Source of the DNA: Dinochytrium kinnereticum
Taxonomy: Eukaryota > Chytridiomycota > Chytridiomycetes > Chytridiales > Chytridiaceae
Assembly: GCA_027604005.1 (NCBI GenBank)
Contig: JADGJT010000081.1
Location: 6,051 to 68,342 of the forward strand
Reading direction: 5' to 3'
DNA length: 62,292 nt
Shown here piece by piece: positions 11,621 to 21,498 of the stretch. The position numbers and the translations under genes were made by a program. The notes beneath the pieces are model-generated. The model was not told where the DNA came from. It searched no databases and worked only from the letters and a program-made list of their open reading frames with translations. How positions within the stretch are numbered: position 1 is the stretch's first letter; the number at the start of each line of letters is the position of its first letter.

Positions 11621-13096
11621 TCATGGTGCAGGATGATCCCGAACCACCCATGAAGCTGCCGGCACAATCAGTCTGACGCATGAGGGAAGAATCTCAAACT
11701 CAGCGGGAAGGATGCCTGCATTGAAAGTGAGCACTGCGTTAGTTTTCTTAGTTTTCTTGCGGCTACCCTTCCAACTCCCTGAACTCACCAGCAATCTCGC
11801 CGTCGATCTCAACGTAGACTCGATCCAATGGATTTACCGGCCTGGCAACAAACTTTGTCGTCTTCATCAATGTGATATGCTCCGGTAATCTCTTATCAAA
11901 GTCTCCAGCCCGCAGTCCTGGCTCCAAGTGTCGAATAAGCTCAAGAAGAGACATCTCAGACACGATGGTTGCATCGAACTGCATACGGAAAGACAGACTA
12001 TTAAAATTCTTGCAGCGTCCGTTCAGCATACCTTCCCGTCACATGGATTCGCATAGGGCGCAATCTTCATAGCCCCTCCAAAGTATCGGCAGTTTCCGAT
12101 GGCAGCTTCATAGAGGTTCATCTGAATCTTTCTCGACACGTCCCCGTCCCACAGCTCCATATCCACTGGCTTTGGTTTGTAAGCCAAGTTTCCTACGATA
12201 GAGTCTTTCGTAATGTGAGGATGAGAAAATGGGACGGTGTCAGGGCCGCCTTATTGAAAGAAAGCTTACGAATCCAGTAGGTCCAGCTACCAGTCACCTT
12301 TGCGTAGGATGTCTCCTCAATTGATTTCACCACCGCACCGCTGTGACTTTATCAGGAACAGTGAGAAGCATTTTCTCTACCTGATCCCCAACGATGCCAC
12401 GTTTACAAAGTACCGCTCAGAAGGAGAGTCCCTGCCTTCCTTTTGCGAATCATGGGTGACCCGAGCCATGCCAGCATCTATGATAACCTTTTCCCCCAGA
12501 ACGACAAGCTCCAAAGCTCTTACAGGATCCTTGCTAAACTCTTCAAAAGTTCTAACAAAGTCTCCTCCCGTCCCTGAACGTAACTCTTTAGTGACAAAAG
12601 ACATGGTGCTCCTCACCGCTGGGGATGATCCCGATACTCGCCCCAGCTTCCATTCCTTTGGCTGAAATGTAACCCCCAACCACTTGACTGATGGTTCCGT
12701 CACCTCCTATCGCAATAATGACATCGTAACCTGAAATGAATGGATGGGCAGCATCAGCATTCCATTGCAGCAAAGATACAAAGAAAGGCCCCCCCAACCC
12801 GTCAAAACAGCATCCCTCGCTAACGTGTAAGCATGGCCTGAATACTCTGTGGTGAGCAACGAGCCGCCCTCGGGGAAGCTCTCAGGAACAATTGACTTGA
12901 TCTGCCACACAACAGTATGTTTAGAGCTCAAAAAGAATGTAATTGTAGGTTCACTGATATGAGGGAGCAGATGTATAGTGGTTGTAAAAAACGATGACAA
13001 AACCAGCTTCACCTGCTCCCATATCTTCATAGCCGTCCCATGCGCAGCCTTTGGGTTAACAATAAAAGCAGCCTTCTTTGGCCCTTCAGGAGCCAT
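11621..13096 (-). CDS. Diacylglycerol/sphingosine-kinase-like lipid kinase (DAGK catalytic domain)
   Basis: Phosphorylates a lipid alcohol such as diacylglycerol or a sphingoid base. The first ATG is at 13094-13096 (MAPEGPKKAAFIVNPKAAHG); the frame is open upstream to about 13300 but has no ATG. Motifs in order: the IVNPKAAHGTA nucleotide-binding start, a segment reading TTEYSGHAYTLARDA, then VIIAIGGDGTISQVVGGY with the diagnostic GGDGT. A 43-nt intron joins IIPSG to TGGDFVRTF, the PxGTxNDFA-type motif. The C-terminal part has FGGAMKIAPYANPCDGKFDA and VYVEIDGEIAG, typical of YegS/DAGK folds. Stop TGA is at 11621-11623. Residues encoded upstream of the ATG are Arg-rich and acid-poor, so a mitochondrial leader from a non-ATG start or hidden 5' exon is possible but unproven. 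Lipid substrate is unknown. Confidence 0.82.
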
Positions 13097-13779
13097 CTCT
13101 GCAGACGCCTTCACACCCACACACCTCCCAAGCCAGAGACGCTTCAAAAGCCTGAAGCCGGCTGTTCGTGGGCAGCAGCAGTGACAAGAAGGGCCGACGA
13201 AAGCTAGAATTAAGCAATCACAGCTGCATTGCCCTTTGTTCACCTTGTTCAGTGTTCTTGTTCGTGTCTGTGCGACGGGGCTCGGCAGACAGATCCGCAC
13301 TTGAACAACGTCAACTTTGGCGCTGGGCCAACAACGCGATTCGGACGGATCAAACCATCATCAACTAATGGCCTTTGATGTGTTAGTTGGAGGTTGGTTT
13401 CGGATGCTCGCATGGCTTTGGTTTGGAGTCCATGTGGTTTGCTTGATTGTGGTGTGGGGTTGGGTCAGAATTGACTTCTCAGTTGCAGCTAAAGTGGCAG
13501 AGCGCGCACTTGATCATCCACTGCTGCCTATGACATGCTTTTAAGATTCTTCACCTCAACCGCGCTTGATCTCACAACAAACACATAAGGTACCAGCCTA
13601 CCGTTCAGGGCCAACACAACAAAGTCAAAACAAAACCCCAAGCAAGGTGGCTGAGAAACGCGAAATACAAACTCCGACCATTCCAACATGTGTGATAAAA
13701 ATGTAGCTCGCCTTCTTCAAAGACCATTACGGTGAAACGTACGTAACAAAGTGATGTCCCCCAACAAGTGGCAGCCCCT
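13097..13779. other. Intergenic spacer upstream of the lipid kinase
   Basis: Contains the presumed promoter/leader of the minus-strand lipid kinase, then about 450 bp with no supported gene up to the decayed ammonium-transporter relic. I could not recognise an ammonium-transporter N-terminus here. Confidence 0.5.
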
Positions 13780-14552
13780 TCATCGACAATCACTATAATG
13801 GAGACCTAGCCAACCTTCACTCAGCACCTCTCAAAAGCACAAGCCCAACCGTAACCCTCTCCTCAACAACCTTCTCCCTCTCCCAATCCCACTTCGCAAC
13901 CATCACAAAAGCCCTCATCTTTGGTTCAGTAGCAGAACGTGTGAGGATCATCCCCTCCCTCTTCTTCATTGAAATCTGGACAACATTTGTCTACCATCCA
14001 GTAGCCTACTGGACAGGGTCATGGCATTCGAAACATGTCCCGCATAGCTTCAGCGTCTGATCCATCACCAAGTGGGATGGGAGGTCTGGATTTCGCAAGT
14101 TGGAGGTCCGGTTCACATCGCCTCCAATTTCTCAGGGCTAGCCTGCTGCATTGTTTTGGTGAAGCGGGAACGAGCTCAGACTGCATATTCTCACTCACAT
14201 GTTTTCAAACACCACCACGTTCCTTTGGTTTGGATGGCTTCAGTTCAATGATGGGGGCAATTGTCGGGTCTACCAGAGGCGGAAATGGCTGCTTTGATCA
14301 CGCATTTGGCGGCTTCAGCAGGGGCAATCAGTTGGCCAGCCATGGATTATATTTTGTCGGTGAAGTTCTCAGGGTTGGGGTTCTGCTCTGGAGCTATTTC
14401 TGCGCATTACTCTAACTTGCTTGTATTGAGCTGGGTGATTCTGACGGTCTTGAATAAAGTGCCAGGGTTGAGGTTGAGACCTTTGGTGGATTCTGTGGTT
14501 TCTTGTTCGTATTATTTGGTTGGGTTGCTGGTAAAATGAAACCTACTCATTT
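13780..14552 (+). pseudogene. Decayed ammonium transporter (AMT/MEP family) pseudogene
   Basis: Successive fragments in shifting frames match the AMT/Mep/Rh ammonium channel in the correct order. They are GDLANL, then SHFATITKALIFGSVAERVR running into IIPSLFFIEIWTTFVYHPVA and YWTG, followed by an in-frame TGA at about 14061. Next come GGLDFA, then (frame change) GGPVHIASNFSGLACCIVLV, then (another change) TTTFLWFGWLQFN. After a further change come AEMAALITHLAASAGA, SWPAMDYILSVKFSGLGFCS and finally VLNKVPGLRLRP near 14445-14480. At least three frameshifts and one internal stop rule out a working channel. The N-terminal third is missing or unrecognisable. A splice-based rescue is unlikely because the frame changes fall inside conserved helices without GT-AG pairs. 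Confidence 0.88.
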
Positions 14553-15272
14553 CACTTTTTCTTTCTTTCTCTTACCTGGCAGATGGGAGAGGTTGCGTAG
14601 AAACTGGTGGGAGCTCAAGAAAGCTTTCCAGAAATGTCTACAAAACCCCCAAAACCATTGCAGAGCGAGAAACTGAGTCCCAACGAAATCAAAAGGGAAG
14701 AAAGAAAGACCCAACGTAAAAACCCTGGGAAACAGGCATATAAAACAAACCACACACGATTTTATTTCAACAAAAAGAAAAAAAAGAAAAAAAAAGGAAA
14801 AGCACAGGAAAGCACCTTAGAACAAAGACCAGAAGAAAAGAAGAAAAAGAAATAAACCACCAACACAAAAGTCAAAAGAAATTGAAAAATAAAGAAACCA
14901 TAAAGGAGAAAAAACTGAAACAAGATGGAGGAGAAAAGTTCCTTCTAGGCCACGGCAAGAAGAAACAGATAACTAGAACATAATGTCTGAATCCTTTTTT
15001 TTTTTTTCTGTTTGCCACGGTAATGGTTCTCAAGAGTTTTTTTTAAAGTTAAAGAGTTTGTGGAAAAGATAGGAAAGATGCAAAGAATAAACATAAACAA
15101 ACGAGTAGAGAGATACGAGAAAAGAAAATATGAAACCTCACCCAGATAATTATAATAGGTTTAGAAGAGGGTGTTAGGAAAAATGATCAACAAGGAGCAA
15201 AAAAAAATGTAACGCCATAGCCTCCCACACCCGAGACCCCCCCAACCCAAAAAAAACAAAGAGAAGACGAAT
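14553..15272. other. A-rich spacer between the pseudogene and SAMDC 3' end
   Basis: Dominated by A/G-rich low complexity (poly-A-like runs near 14776-14800 and 14835-14850, poly-T at 14996-15007). It probably includes the SAMDC 3' UTR. No gene is supported. Confidence 0.55.
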
Positions 15273-17273
15273 CTACCGCATCATAGCAGCCTCAACCAAA
15301 GTAGGCTGATGAACAGTCTCTCCTTTCTTTCCGTTAACGGAAACAACAGTAACCTTCGGAGCCCCTACGATTCCCTCTCCAGGAGTCTCCCTTACCCCCT
15401 TCGTGACATAGTGAGCAAACACAAGATCCCACTTCCCAAGCGAATGCAGAATCCTATCAGTCCTCCTAAATCCTCCAACGCGTCCGCTCTCAAGCAACCC
15501 TCCACGTCCATGCTTACGTCCAACGCTGCGTCGCGAGAACAGCGTTACCGAGAAACGTCCAGGCCGGAAGCACTCAACCACCTTCGAGATAACGTCCTCA
15601 AAAGTGTCGTACTCGGTCTCCGAACCTTGGCGATGGCTGTGTTGATATCGGACGTTCGGGAAGAACTTCTTGACCGGGATCGAGGTCTCGAAAGAGGCAT
15701 ATGAGCAAATGTCCTCGGGGGTCACGTGGATTGTGTAGTAATAAGGGCCGAGCAGGCCATTGAGAGAATAACCACAGGGGTCAAAGACAAAGTCATCAAC
15801 GACAGAGGTGGGATAAACCTCAGCAATTCCAGTTTGCTCCTAAAAAAAAAAGACGGAAAGGTCAGAAGCCATGCCATAATCCAAGAAGATCACAGGTAAT
15901 GTACACATACCAAAATGCGGCGCTCAGCCTTGCGAACAGTAAGATCCTTATTAAAACACGTCTTGGCAAACTGGACAGCCTTAGACTTGGTCTGAGAAGG
16001 CTTGAGCTTATCCTCTTCATCGCACTGCTGCTCTTCCTCAGTTCGCCAAAAGAGCTTGGTGACGTTAGGGTCAAGGTCCTGCATCATAATTTCAAGGGTG
16101 ACGTCGTCCTCTTCTCCATCGTCATCTCTGTCAGAGCAGTAGCCCTCCTCTCCGTCGTGGTTAGAGCCGGTAGACGAAGTGTCTGAGTCAATACTGAGAG
16201 GATCGTCGGCGACCTCAATGCCATCCTGGTCAAGGTGGGTCTTCTTGGGTGAGGCCGTGTACAAGCACCAATGGTCGCCGTTAATCTTCCCAACAACGTA
16301 AGCAGAGGTGTCGAAAGTGTCGCTTGGCAAAAGGTTATCCAAGTAAGTAACCTAGGAATGACAAGGTTATTCATTAGACATATATACGCTGCAATAAAAA
16401 AATTTACCTCGTCTCCCCAGCGACCATGCGGAAAGAGCTGCTTGTCGGGAAACAAAAAGGCTTTACGCGAGTAGAAGACGGCGCTGAGCTCCTCCATCCC
16501 GCAGAAGCTCTTGGCGATCTCAAGGATACGCATGATCGAGTTAAGCAGGGTCGTTGTCCCACATGTCTTGAGGATGAGACGGTTAGGGTAAACAAACATG
16601 GACGATTCACTGCAGGGCAAAAAGAGTGTTGGCGATGAATATTAGATTTTTAAACAACAAGCAAACAGCAGAAAGCCTACCTGAGAAGGTAAGAATCCAT
16701 ATACTCGTTTTGGATGACGCTTAAAACCTGGCACTTGACGAGGGTCAGCATATCCTCCCAGACGGCCCTAGGCACAATCCGAAGCCCATGACGGCGGTAC
16801 ATAATCCTTCCAGAGGCGTCGGTGTAAGAGTTGGACGCGTAGGGGTGAGCAGGAGCGCCTTGGAGGGAATCCACCCCGCTGTCGCTGGACTCAGAGTCAG
16901 AGTAGGCGCCATTGCTGGAAGCAGAGTGACCGTGGGAAAACAGGAGAGGTCCATCAACAACGGATGGACGGCGGGTGGTTGGTGCCTTAAACCAAATCTC
17001 GAGAAGCTTTTCAGGACCCTCGAATCCAGAGAGGGTCAACTTCTCATCGGGTTGGGTGTTGGGGAAGAGGGCATGGGTGTTGGGAAGGCTCGCATGCGGT
17101 TTCCTAATGATGAAACAGGTTGGGGAAGGGTTCTAGATTAGAAAACTGTTGAATCATATCTTTGGGTTTGCAGTAAGGCAACGAGGAGACTATCCGACGA
17201 GAATGTCTCCAGCAGACAGGACCCTAGGGGATTGTTATATTTACCAAGTGGTGTCGGCGGAGGAGTGGACCAT
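15273..17273 (-). CDS. SPE2: S-adenosylmethionine decarboxylase proenzyme
   Basis: Pyruvoyl enzyme that makes decarboxylated SAM, the aminopropyl donor for spermidine and spermine. A short first exon 17273-17245 (MVHSSADTT) joins across a 141-bp intron to 17103, restoring MVHSSADTTWKPHASLPNTH. The core is unmistakable: GFEGPEKLLEIWF near residues 36-48, then YLLSESSMFVYPNRLILKTC and GTTTLL, rebuilt across the intron at about 16620-16680. The self-cleavage site is E152-S153, leaving Ser153 to become pyruvate. Later blocks are AVFYSRKAFLFPD, FDPCGYSLNGLLGPYYYTIH and VTPEDICSYASFE. Two insertions are unusual: a Ser-rich one at residues ~60-105 and an acidic one after LYTASPKK. Human SAMDC cleaves at Ser68, so the N-terminus is extended by about 85 residues. 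Stop TAG is at 15273-15275. Confidence 0.95.
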
Positions 17274-17541
17274 CTTCGAATGTAGGTGATGATGTGGCAA
17301 AAGGCAAGGAAGATTCGATAGATGTGGTTGGGATGGTGGGGTAGTTTCGGTATTGGCGATGGATAAAATGCAGATGTTGGGTGTCGAAGTTTACAAATAA
17401 GTTACGGAGGTTTCTTAGGCGAAGGTTTGACGATCAGCAGTGTTGGTGGAAGCGCGTTTGGGTTAAAATACTTTTGAAGGAATGCTAGCCCCAGAACTTG
17501 TTCAGTGCAAGCCTGTTTATGTGGGGAAGAAAGGATCAGGG

Positions 17542-17646
17542 TTAGATACTTGATTCAAAACACCCAAAAGTCGCAAATGAGCACCTGAGATCGACTGCGG
17601 TTTGGTTGTATGGAAAAGAGAAGATTGATGTAGAAGCGGATCGCAT
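17542..17646 (-). other. Candidate upstream ORF (34 codons) in the SAMDC leader
   Basis: ATG at 17644-17646 on the minus strand opens a 34-codon frame (starting MRSASTSIF, ending FESSI) that stops at 17542-17544, about 270 bp before the SAMDC start codon. SAMDC mRNAs of mammals and plants are translationally controlled by uORFs in response to polyamines. This peptide shows no match I know to either. Whether the region is transcribed as leader is unknown. Confidence 0.25.
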
Positions 17647-18012
17647 AGCAAGGGCTCTGCAAGACAAGGTCAGTGACAGGAATCCAGGAAGGTAGCTTGG
17701 TGTTCTCTTTTTTTGCAAACAGAATCTAGAGAGCAGAGAGAAGCAAGTTTACCAGATAAAATAGGCTGGTTGAGGGAATCGTGGGCAACAGAGATGTGTT
17801 GTCAACAATTGAGCGTTGTGTTTACTTATGGGCAGTGGATTAAAGATTATTGGAATTATTACTGCTCATTCTCGAGTGGGTATGGGGTAAGGTGGTATAG
17901 AGTAGATAAGGCTGAAATAAAGGGACAAGGACAGATAGATGACAAGATAAGGGCGTGGGTGGGGGAGCAGACAGGTGTTTGCGCTCGCTGAAGGGCAATT
18001 GACGGCGTGAGG

Positions 18013-18034
18013 GGCAGGCAGGCAGGCAGGCAGG
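18013..18034. repeat. (GGCA)5 short tandem repeat
   Basis: Five perfect GGCA units plus GG in the SAMDC upstream region. Confidence 0.95.
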
Positions 18035-18346
18035 AGAGGATCGGGGGAGACGTCGATAAAAGACGAGGAGGTTGGATTGAGAGCAGAACGGTGAAAAGAA
18101 AAAAAAATCCAAAATTTGCAAGTTGATGGAAGGAGCAAATGTCAGGAAATAATCATCAAAAAAAAAAAAAAAAAGGTGAAAGAAAAAAAAGATTGATGAT
18201 TTGTCGCCATGTTCCTTCCGTGCGAACAACACGTCTAAATAATCAGCGTCCAGCCCTCGACGCGTTGCTTCCAGCGAGCGCTCAGAGCGGACGACCTGCG
18301 CGTGCAAGGAGTGATCGAAAGAAAGAGACATTTTCTTCTTCGCTGC

Positions 18347-18373
18347 TGCCTGCAGTGCCTGCAGTGCCTGCAG
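18347..18373. repeat. Three tandem copies of TGCCTGCAG
   Basis: Three perfect 9-bp units containing the palindrome CTGCAG, followed by the palindromic CATGCATGCAT segment at 18381. It lies in the SAMDC upstream region. It could be a clustered binding site or simple slippage. Confidence 0.9.
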
Positions 18374-18804
18374 GTGCAGGCATGCATGCATTCATTCAAT
18401 GCTCAGCCAGCACCTCCCGATGCGCCAGTCATCTCCAGCCGTCGTTGTCGTCGTCGTTGTGGCCGTCGTCGGCTGGGCAGACATACCAAGTCAGGCCTGA
18501 AACTGTCCGTCTCGGCTTTCACCATTTGAGTAAGGTTTTCGTGTGACCCTTATTTTCCGATAGCTTCTGACTGGCAACAAATGCCATTTGGACGGAATCG
18601 ATGCATTCTTCCACTGCCCGATTCCTTCACATGCGTCTGTCTCGGAGGATTCACGAAAAATACCTGTAAAGGCGTTAATTCTCGTCTCCCATGGCATAAT
18701 ATTCATTATTGTGAGCGTGTGCTCGATCTACACTACGCAATTCCTCTTCATCAGCATCTCGCTTTATTATGTTACATGATAATACTGGGATTTCACCCCA
18801 AAGA

Positions 18805-20334
18805 TCAGCACTTGACATCCGATGCAAGCGACCTCGCAAGCTTCACAAATCCATCATGAGGCTTCCCAATCACTTTCGCGCTGAGCGAAGCCACCAGGAG
18901 CTCCACAATGGGCGTGAGCAGATGACCAGTCTTCGGCAGCATGACCGCTTCCAACCCCGACGTTATTGGGTCTAATTCAATGTGGTCCACAGCCGCTGCA
19001 TCATCTTTTGACTTTGGCTTCATGTCGGTTGTGAAAAGAGGGCTCGTCGCTCCGTGGTCTAGTTCTGATAGGGTGAAGAGACAGGGGAACGCGTCGATCA
19101 AGCTCTTGGGCACGACTTTGATGGGGATGGCTGTTGACAGAAAAATGATGGGGCCCTTGTCGTAACCTTCTGTATTTGGTCCATTATCTGAAGCGGTGGA
19201 TCCTTCCTTACACCAGGTTAATCGATCCTTATGATTCAGAGTCTTTCTCGCGTGGGAGGTCTGGTTAAACCCATTCGAGTTGCTCACAATATGGGAGACC
19301 GTCCACTCCACGGCTTTCTGAATCTGATCATCCGATGTCAAATCCTCTTCATTCAGATGAACAGACCAGTAGGACTTGACTCCGCCCAGCTTGAGTGCCA
19401 GTTGAAGAGCGACGGAGTGGAAGGTGGGGTTGAAGACTTTGAAAGATCGACGCAGAGAACACGCAAGGTATTTGCGGTGATCCGTGAAGATGACTTGGGT
19501 GGTTTCGGAAAGACAGCCGAGATGAAGGTTGCGTGTTGACGGGGTGACGGCTTCATAATGAGTCAATTCAACAACGCCATCACTGTGCCCCATCCCTGTC
19601 TTCGCCTCTTGTGAAGAGTTGTCGGAGGGAACGTAAAACACCTGCTTATCGCTCAACTTCGTCCAAAGCCCACTCCCTTTCAACCGCTCAAAAGGATCCT
19701 CTAACCCAAAATCAGCATCAACAAGACCCGCAAACCCAACATCAGAGATAACTTTCACCCCCGTCCCATTCCTCATCCCCGCCAAATCAACCACCTTATC
19801 CCATCCAACAAGTGCCGCCTCCAACCTTTGAGAGTCTTTGGTCAGGCCTTTATCCACTTCCGACAACCCTGTCAACCCCTCACCATCAACTTTCCTTAAC
19901 ATCAAGGACGCAGCAAAGTTTTGGCGAAACCTCACACTTTCCTGATCCCAACACTTCCCCCCAGGTATTCCCAAAATCATCGGCGGCAGCACGACGGTTC
20001 GATTGAGCGCTGCTCCAATCAACAGTGCAGCGTGCAGCCCCAAAATCTGATCATGAGGACCAGATGGAGCCGTCCAAAGAATGTAACCGTTAGGATCTGG
20101 TGAATCTAATGAAGAGAAGACGGACTTGAGGTTGATCTTGCGTGTGAGGCGGATAGAGTTTGAACGACGGGAGTTGATGAGCATTGTCAAGATCATGATC
20201 CACCCTCCTGCTGCTAGGAGGGGAAGGAGACTCATCAAGACGATCTTGATTCTGGCTTTTCGGTTCGTACGCCATATCTCCATGACGCTACGTAGGTACA
20301 GCGCAATGTCTTGCGACATGGTGAGCCTGCCCAT
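18805..20334 (-). CDS. O-fucosyltransferase-like type II membrane protein, 509 aa
   Basis: Intronless gene, ATG at 20332-20334, that looks like a Golgi/ER glycosyltransferase. A basic N-tail (RTNRKARIK) precedes one membrane anchor at residues ~31-55 (IVLMSLLPLLAAGGWIMILT), the type II topology expected. The luminal part opens with GYILWTAPSGPHDQILGLHA, then ALLIGAALNRTVVLPPMI, the pattern seen at the start of the GDP-fucose protein O-fucosyltransferase fold (PF10250), where a large family uses the sentence 'G.NNQ...L..A..LA..LNRTLVLP'. Asn in the usual NNQ is replaced by PHDQ. Further potential N-glycosylation sites (NGT, NSS, NQT) fit luminal exposure. Donor and acceptor are unknown; assignment rests on the N-terminal motif, so another GT-B family is possible. 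Confidence 0.68.
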   Translation of the reverse strand: MGRLTMSQDIALYLRSVMEIWRTNRKARIKIVLMSLLPLLAAGGWIMILTMLINSRRSNSIRLTRKINLKSVFSSLDSPDPNGYILWTAPSGPHDQILGLHAALLIGAALNRTVVLPPMILGIPGGKCWDQESVRFRQNFAASLMLRKVDGEGLTGLSEVDKGLTKDSQRLEAALVGWDKVVDLAGMRNGTGVKVISDVGFAGLVDADFGLEDPFERLKGSGLWTKLSDKQVFYVPSDNSSQEAKTGMGHSDGVVELTHYEAVTPSTRNLHLGCLSETTQVIFTDHRKYLACSLRRSFKVFNPTFHSVALQLALKLGGVKSYWSVHLNEEDLTSDDQIQKAVEWTVSHIVSNSNGFNQTSHARKTLNHKDRLTWCKEGSTASDNGPNTEGYDKGPIIFLSTAIPIKVVPKSLIDAFPCLFTLSELDHGATSPLFTTDMKPKSKDDAAAVDHIELDPITSGLEAVMLPKTGHLLTPIVELLVASLSAKVIGKPHDGFVKLARSLASDVKC

Positions 20335-20474
20335 CGTTCTTTGGTGTTGTTTCCTTATTTTTAAACCCCGAAAATAAATTCAGCAAATAATAAAAATACG
20401 TCAAATTCCTTTTCAGAAAAAGTGTGAAAAGGGTGCGGTATATATATATACAGAGATATATTTTTTTTTTTGCA

Positions 20475-21432
20475 TTAACTATCAATATCCATCTTGGCCT
20501 TGTCGACAAACTTTGCGACAGTCTTAACATAATCCTTCACGTTCTTCGAATGGAGCCCTTCAGACCCCTTTAACGCCTGCACTAACGCAACAGTATGGAG
20601 TGTTGAATCCGCATTTACCCAAACACGGCCATTCATCCCAACAGCCAGCTCAAACGAAAACAGTTTTGACAGAGCATCCAATAGTAGATTTCCTGGTGTT
20701 AATAGGCTTTAAAAAGGTAATGATAAGCGATAATTCATATGAATGATTGAGTTACCTTCTGCATAACGATAGGGAGCCCTTGAACATGAATCCACCCTTC
20801 AACTCTCCAAACCCATCCGCTTTTCCATTGGAGGGGTTAAAGCATTCAATTTCAGGCTCCATGTCTTTGTTTGATAGTGAGACGCGGGCATAAACGAGTG
20901 TGTTGACCTAATTTATTTGTTCGTATCCGTAAAGGTGCTTGTTAAAAAACCAAAAAAATAAAAGATAACACTTAACAATCCAACAAAAATAAGAAAGACT
21001 TGACTTAACATACCTCCAAATTTGGCTTATTCCGCTTCGTTGCATTCTCAAAAGCCAAAACCCCCAACGAAGCCGCATGCGCACCGCCAATATCAACCCG
21101 ATAAGACTCTGCCTGCTTTCCCGTCACAACCCCAATGACCGACTCCCCCAACTGAGGAACATACTGTATCCCCAAGAAATAAAGGATAGAATCAATAAAG
21201 CCCGTATACAATACTTCATGCCCCAAAAGATAAAAACAGAAACTACATCAACAAAGCTCACCCTCTTCTGCGAGCTCTCAAGCCAAACCCTTTCTCCACC
21301 TTCACTCCTCCTCAAAACCCCCGCCTTAATTGCCGCAACACCATCAATCTCCTGTCGCAACCCCGGCCCCAACTTGATCGAAGCCCCATCAGAGGTCGTC
21401 ACAGGCACAGCGTCACCAGGAAGGATGGTCAT
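20475..21432 (-). CDS. RRP40: RNA exosome cap subunit RRP40 (EXOSC3)
   Basis: S1/KH-domain cap protein of the nuclear and cytoplasmic RNA exosome. Exon 1 from ATG 21430-21432 encodes MTILPGDAVPVTTSDGAS and the N-terminal domain. The next exon carries the S1 region YVPQLGESVIGVVTGK, SYRVDIGGAHAASLGVLAFE, NATKRNKPNLE. The third has LVYARVSLSNKDMEPEIECF. The last has FELAVGMNGRVWVNA, the conserved GMNGRVWV of the RRP40 KH domain, and stops at TAA 20475-20477. Introns have ordinary GT-AG ends. It is divergent to RRP8, with 66 bp between start codons. Confidence 0.93.
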
Positions 21433-21498
21433 TTTTCTTCAAGCAGATGTGTGTGACNNNNNNNNNNTTTTTTTTTTTTTTTTTTGAAAAACACTGGT
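21433..21498. promoter_or_regulatory. Shared RRP40/RRP8 divergent promoter, containing an assembly gap
   Basis: Only 66 bp separate the two start codons, and that includes the 10 N and an 18-T run at 21468-21485. The true length is therefore unknown. Both genes act in ribosomal RNA maturation, which would suit co-regulation. Confidence 0.6.
21458..21467. other. Assembly gap (10 N)
   Basis: Ten consecutive N, directly followed by 18 T. A fixed round number beside a homopolymer suggests an unresolved homopolymer or a scaffolding placeholder. Confidence 0.97.

Larger units (their letters stand above)
17274..18804. other. Long 5' region of SAMDC (promoter/leader) with short repeats
   Basis: The 1.5 kb between the SAMDC start and the stop of the next minus-strand gene. 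Read on the minus strand it is pyrimidine-rich (CT tracts around 17880-18180), as in long leaders. It contains a possible upstream ORF at 17646-17542 and two short tandem repeats. No independent gene is supported. Confidence 0.5.

Noticed and set aside
12978..13184. Plus-strand open frame inside the lipid kinase
   Set aside because: Antisense to the conserved DAGK exon; starts and composition fit a shadow.
13317..13544. Hydrophobic open frame that might be an ammonium-transporter N-terminus
   Set aside because: No AMT motif such as the FFYGG/GG region; order and frame do not connect to the relic at 13780.
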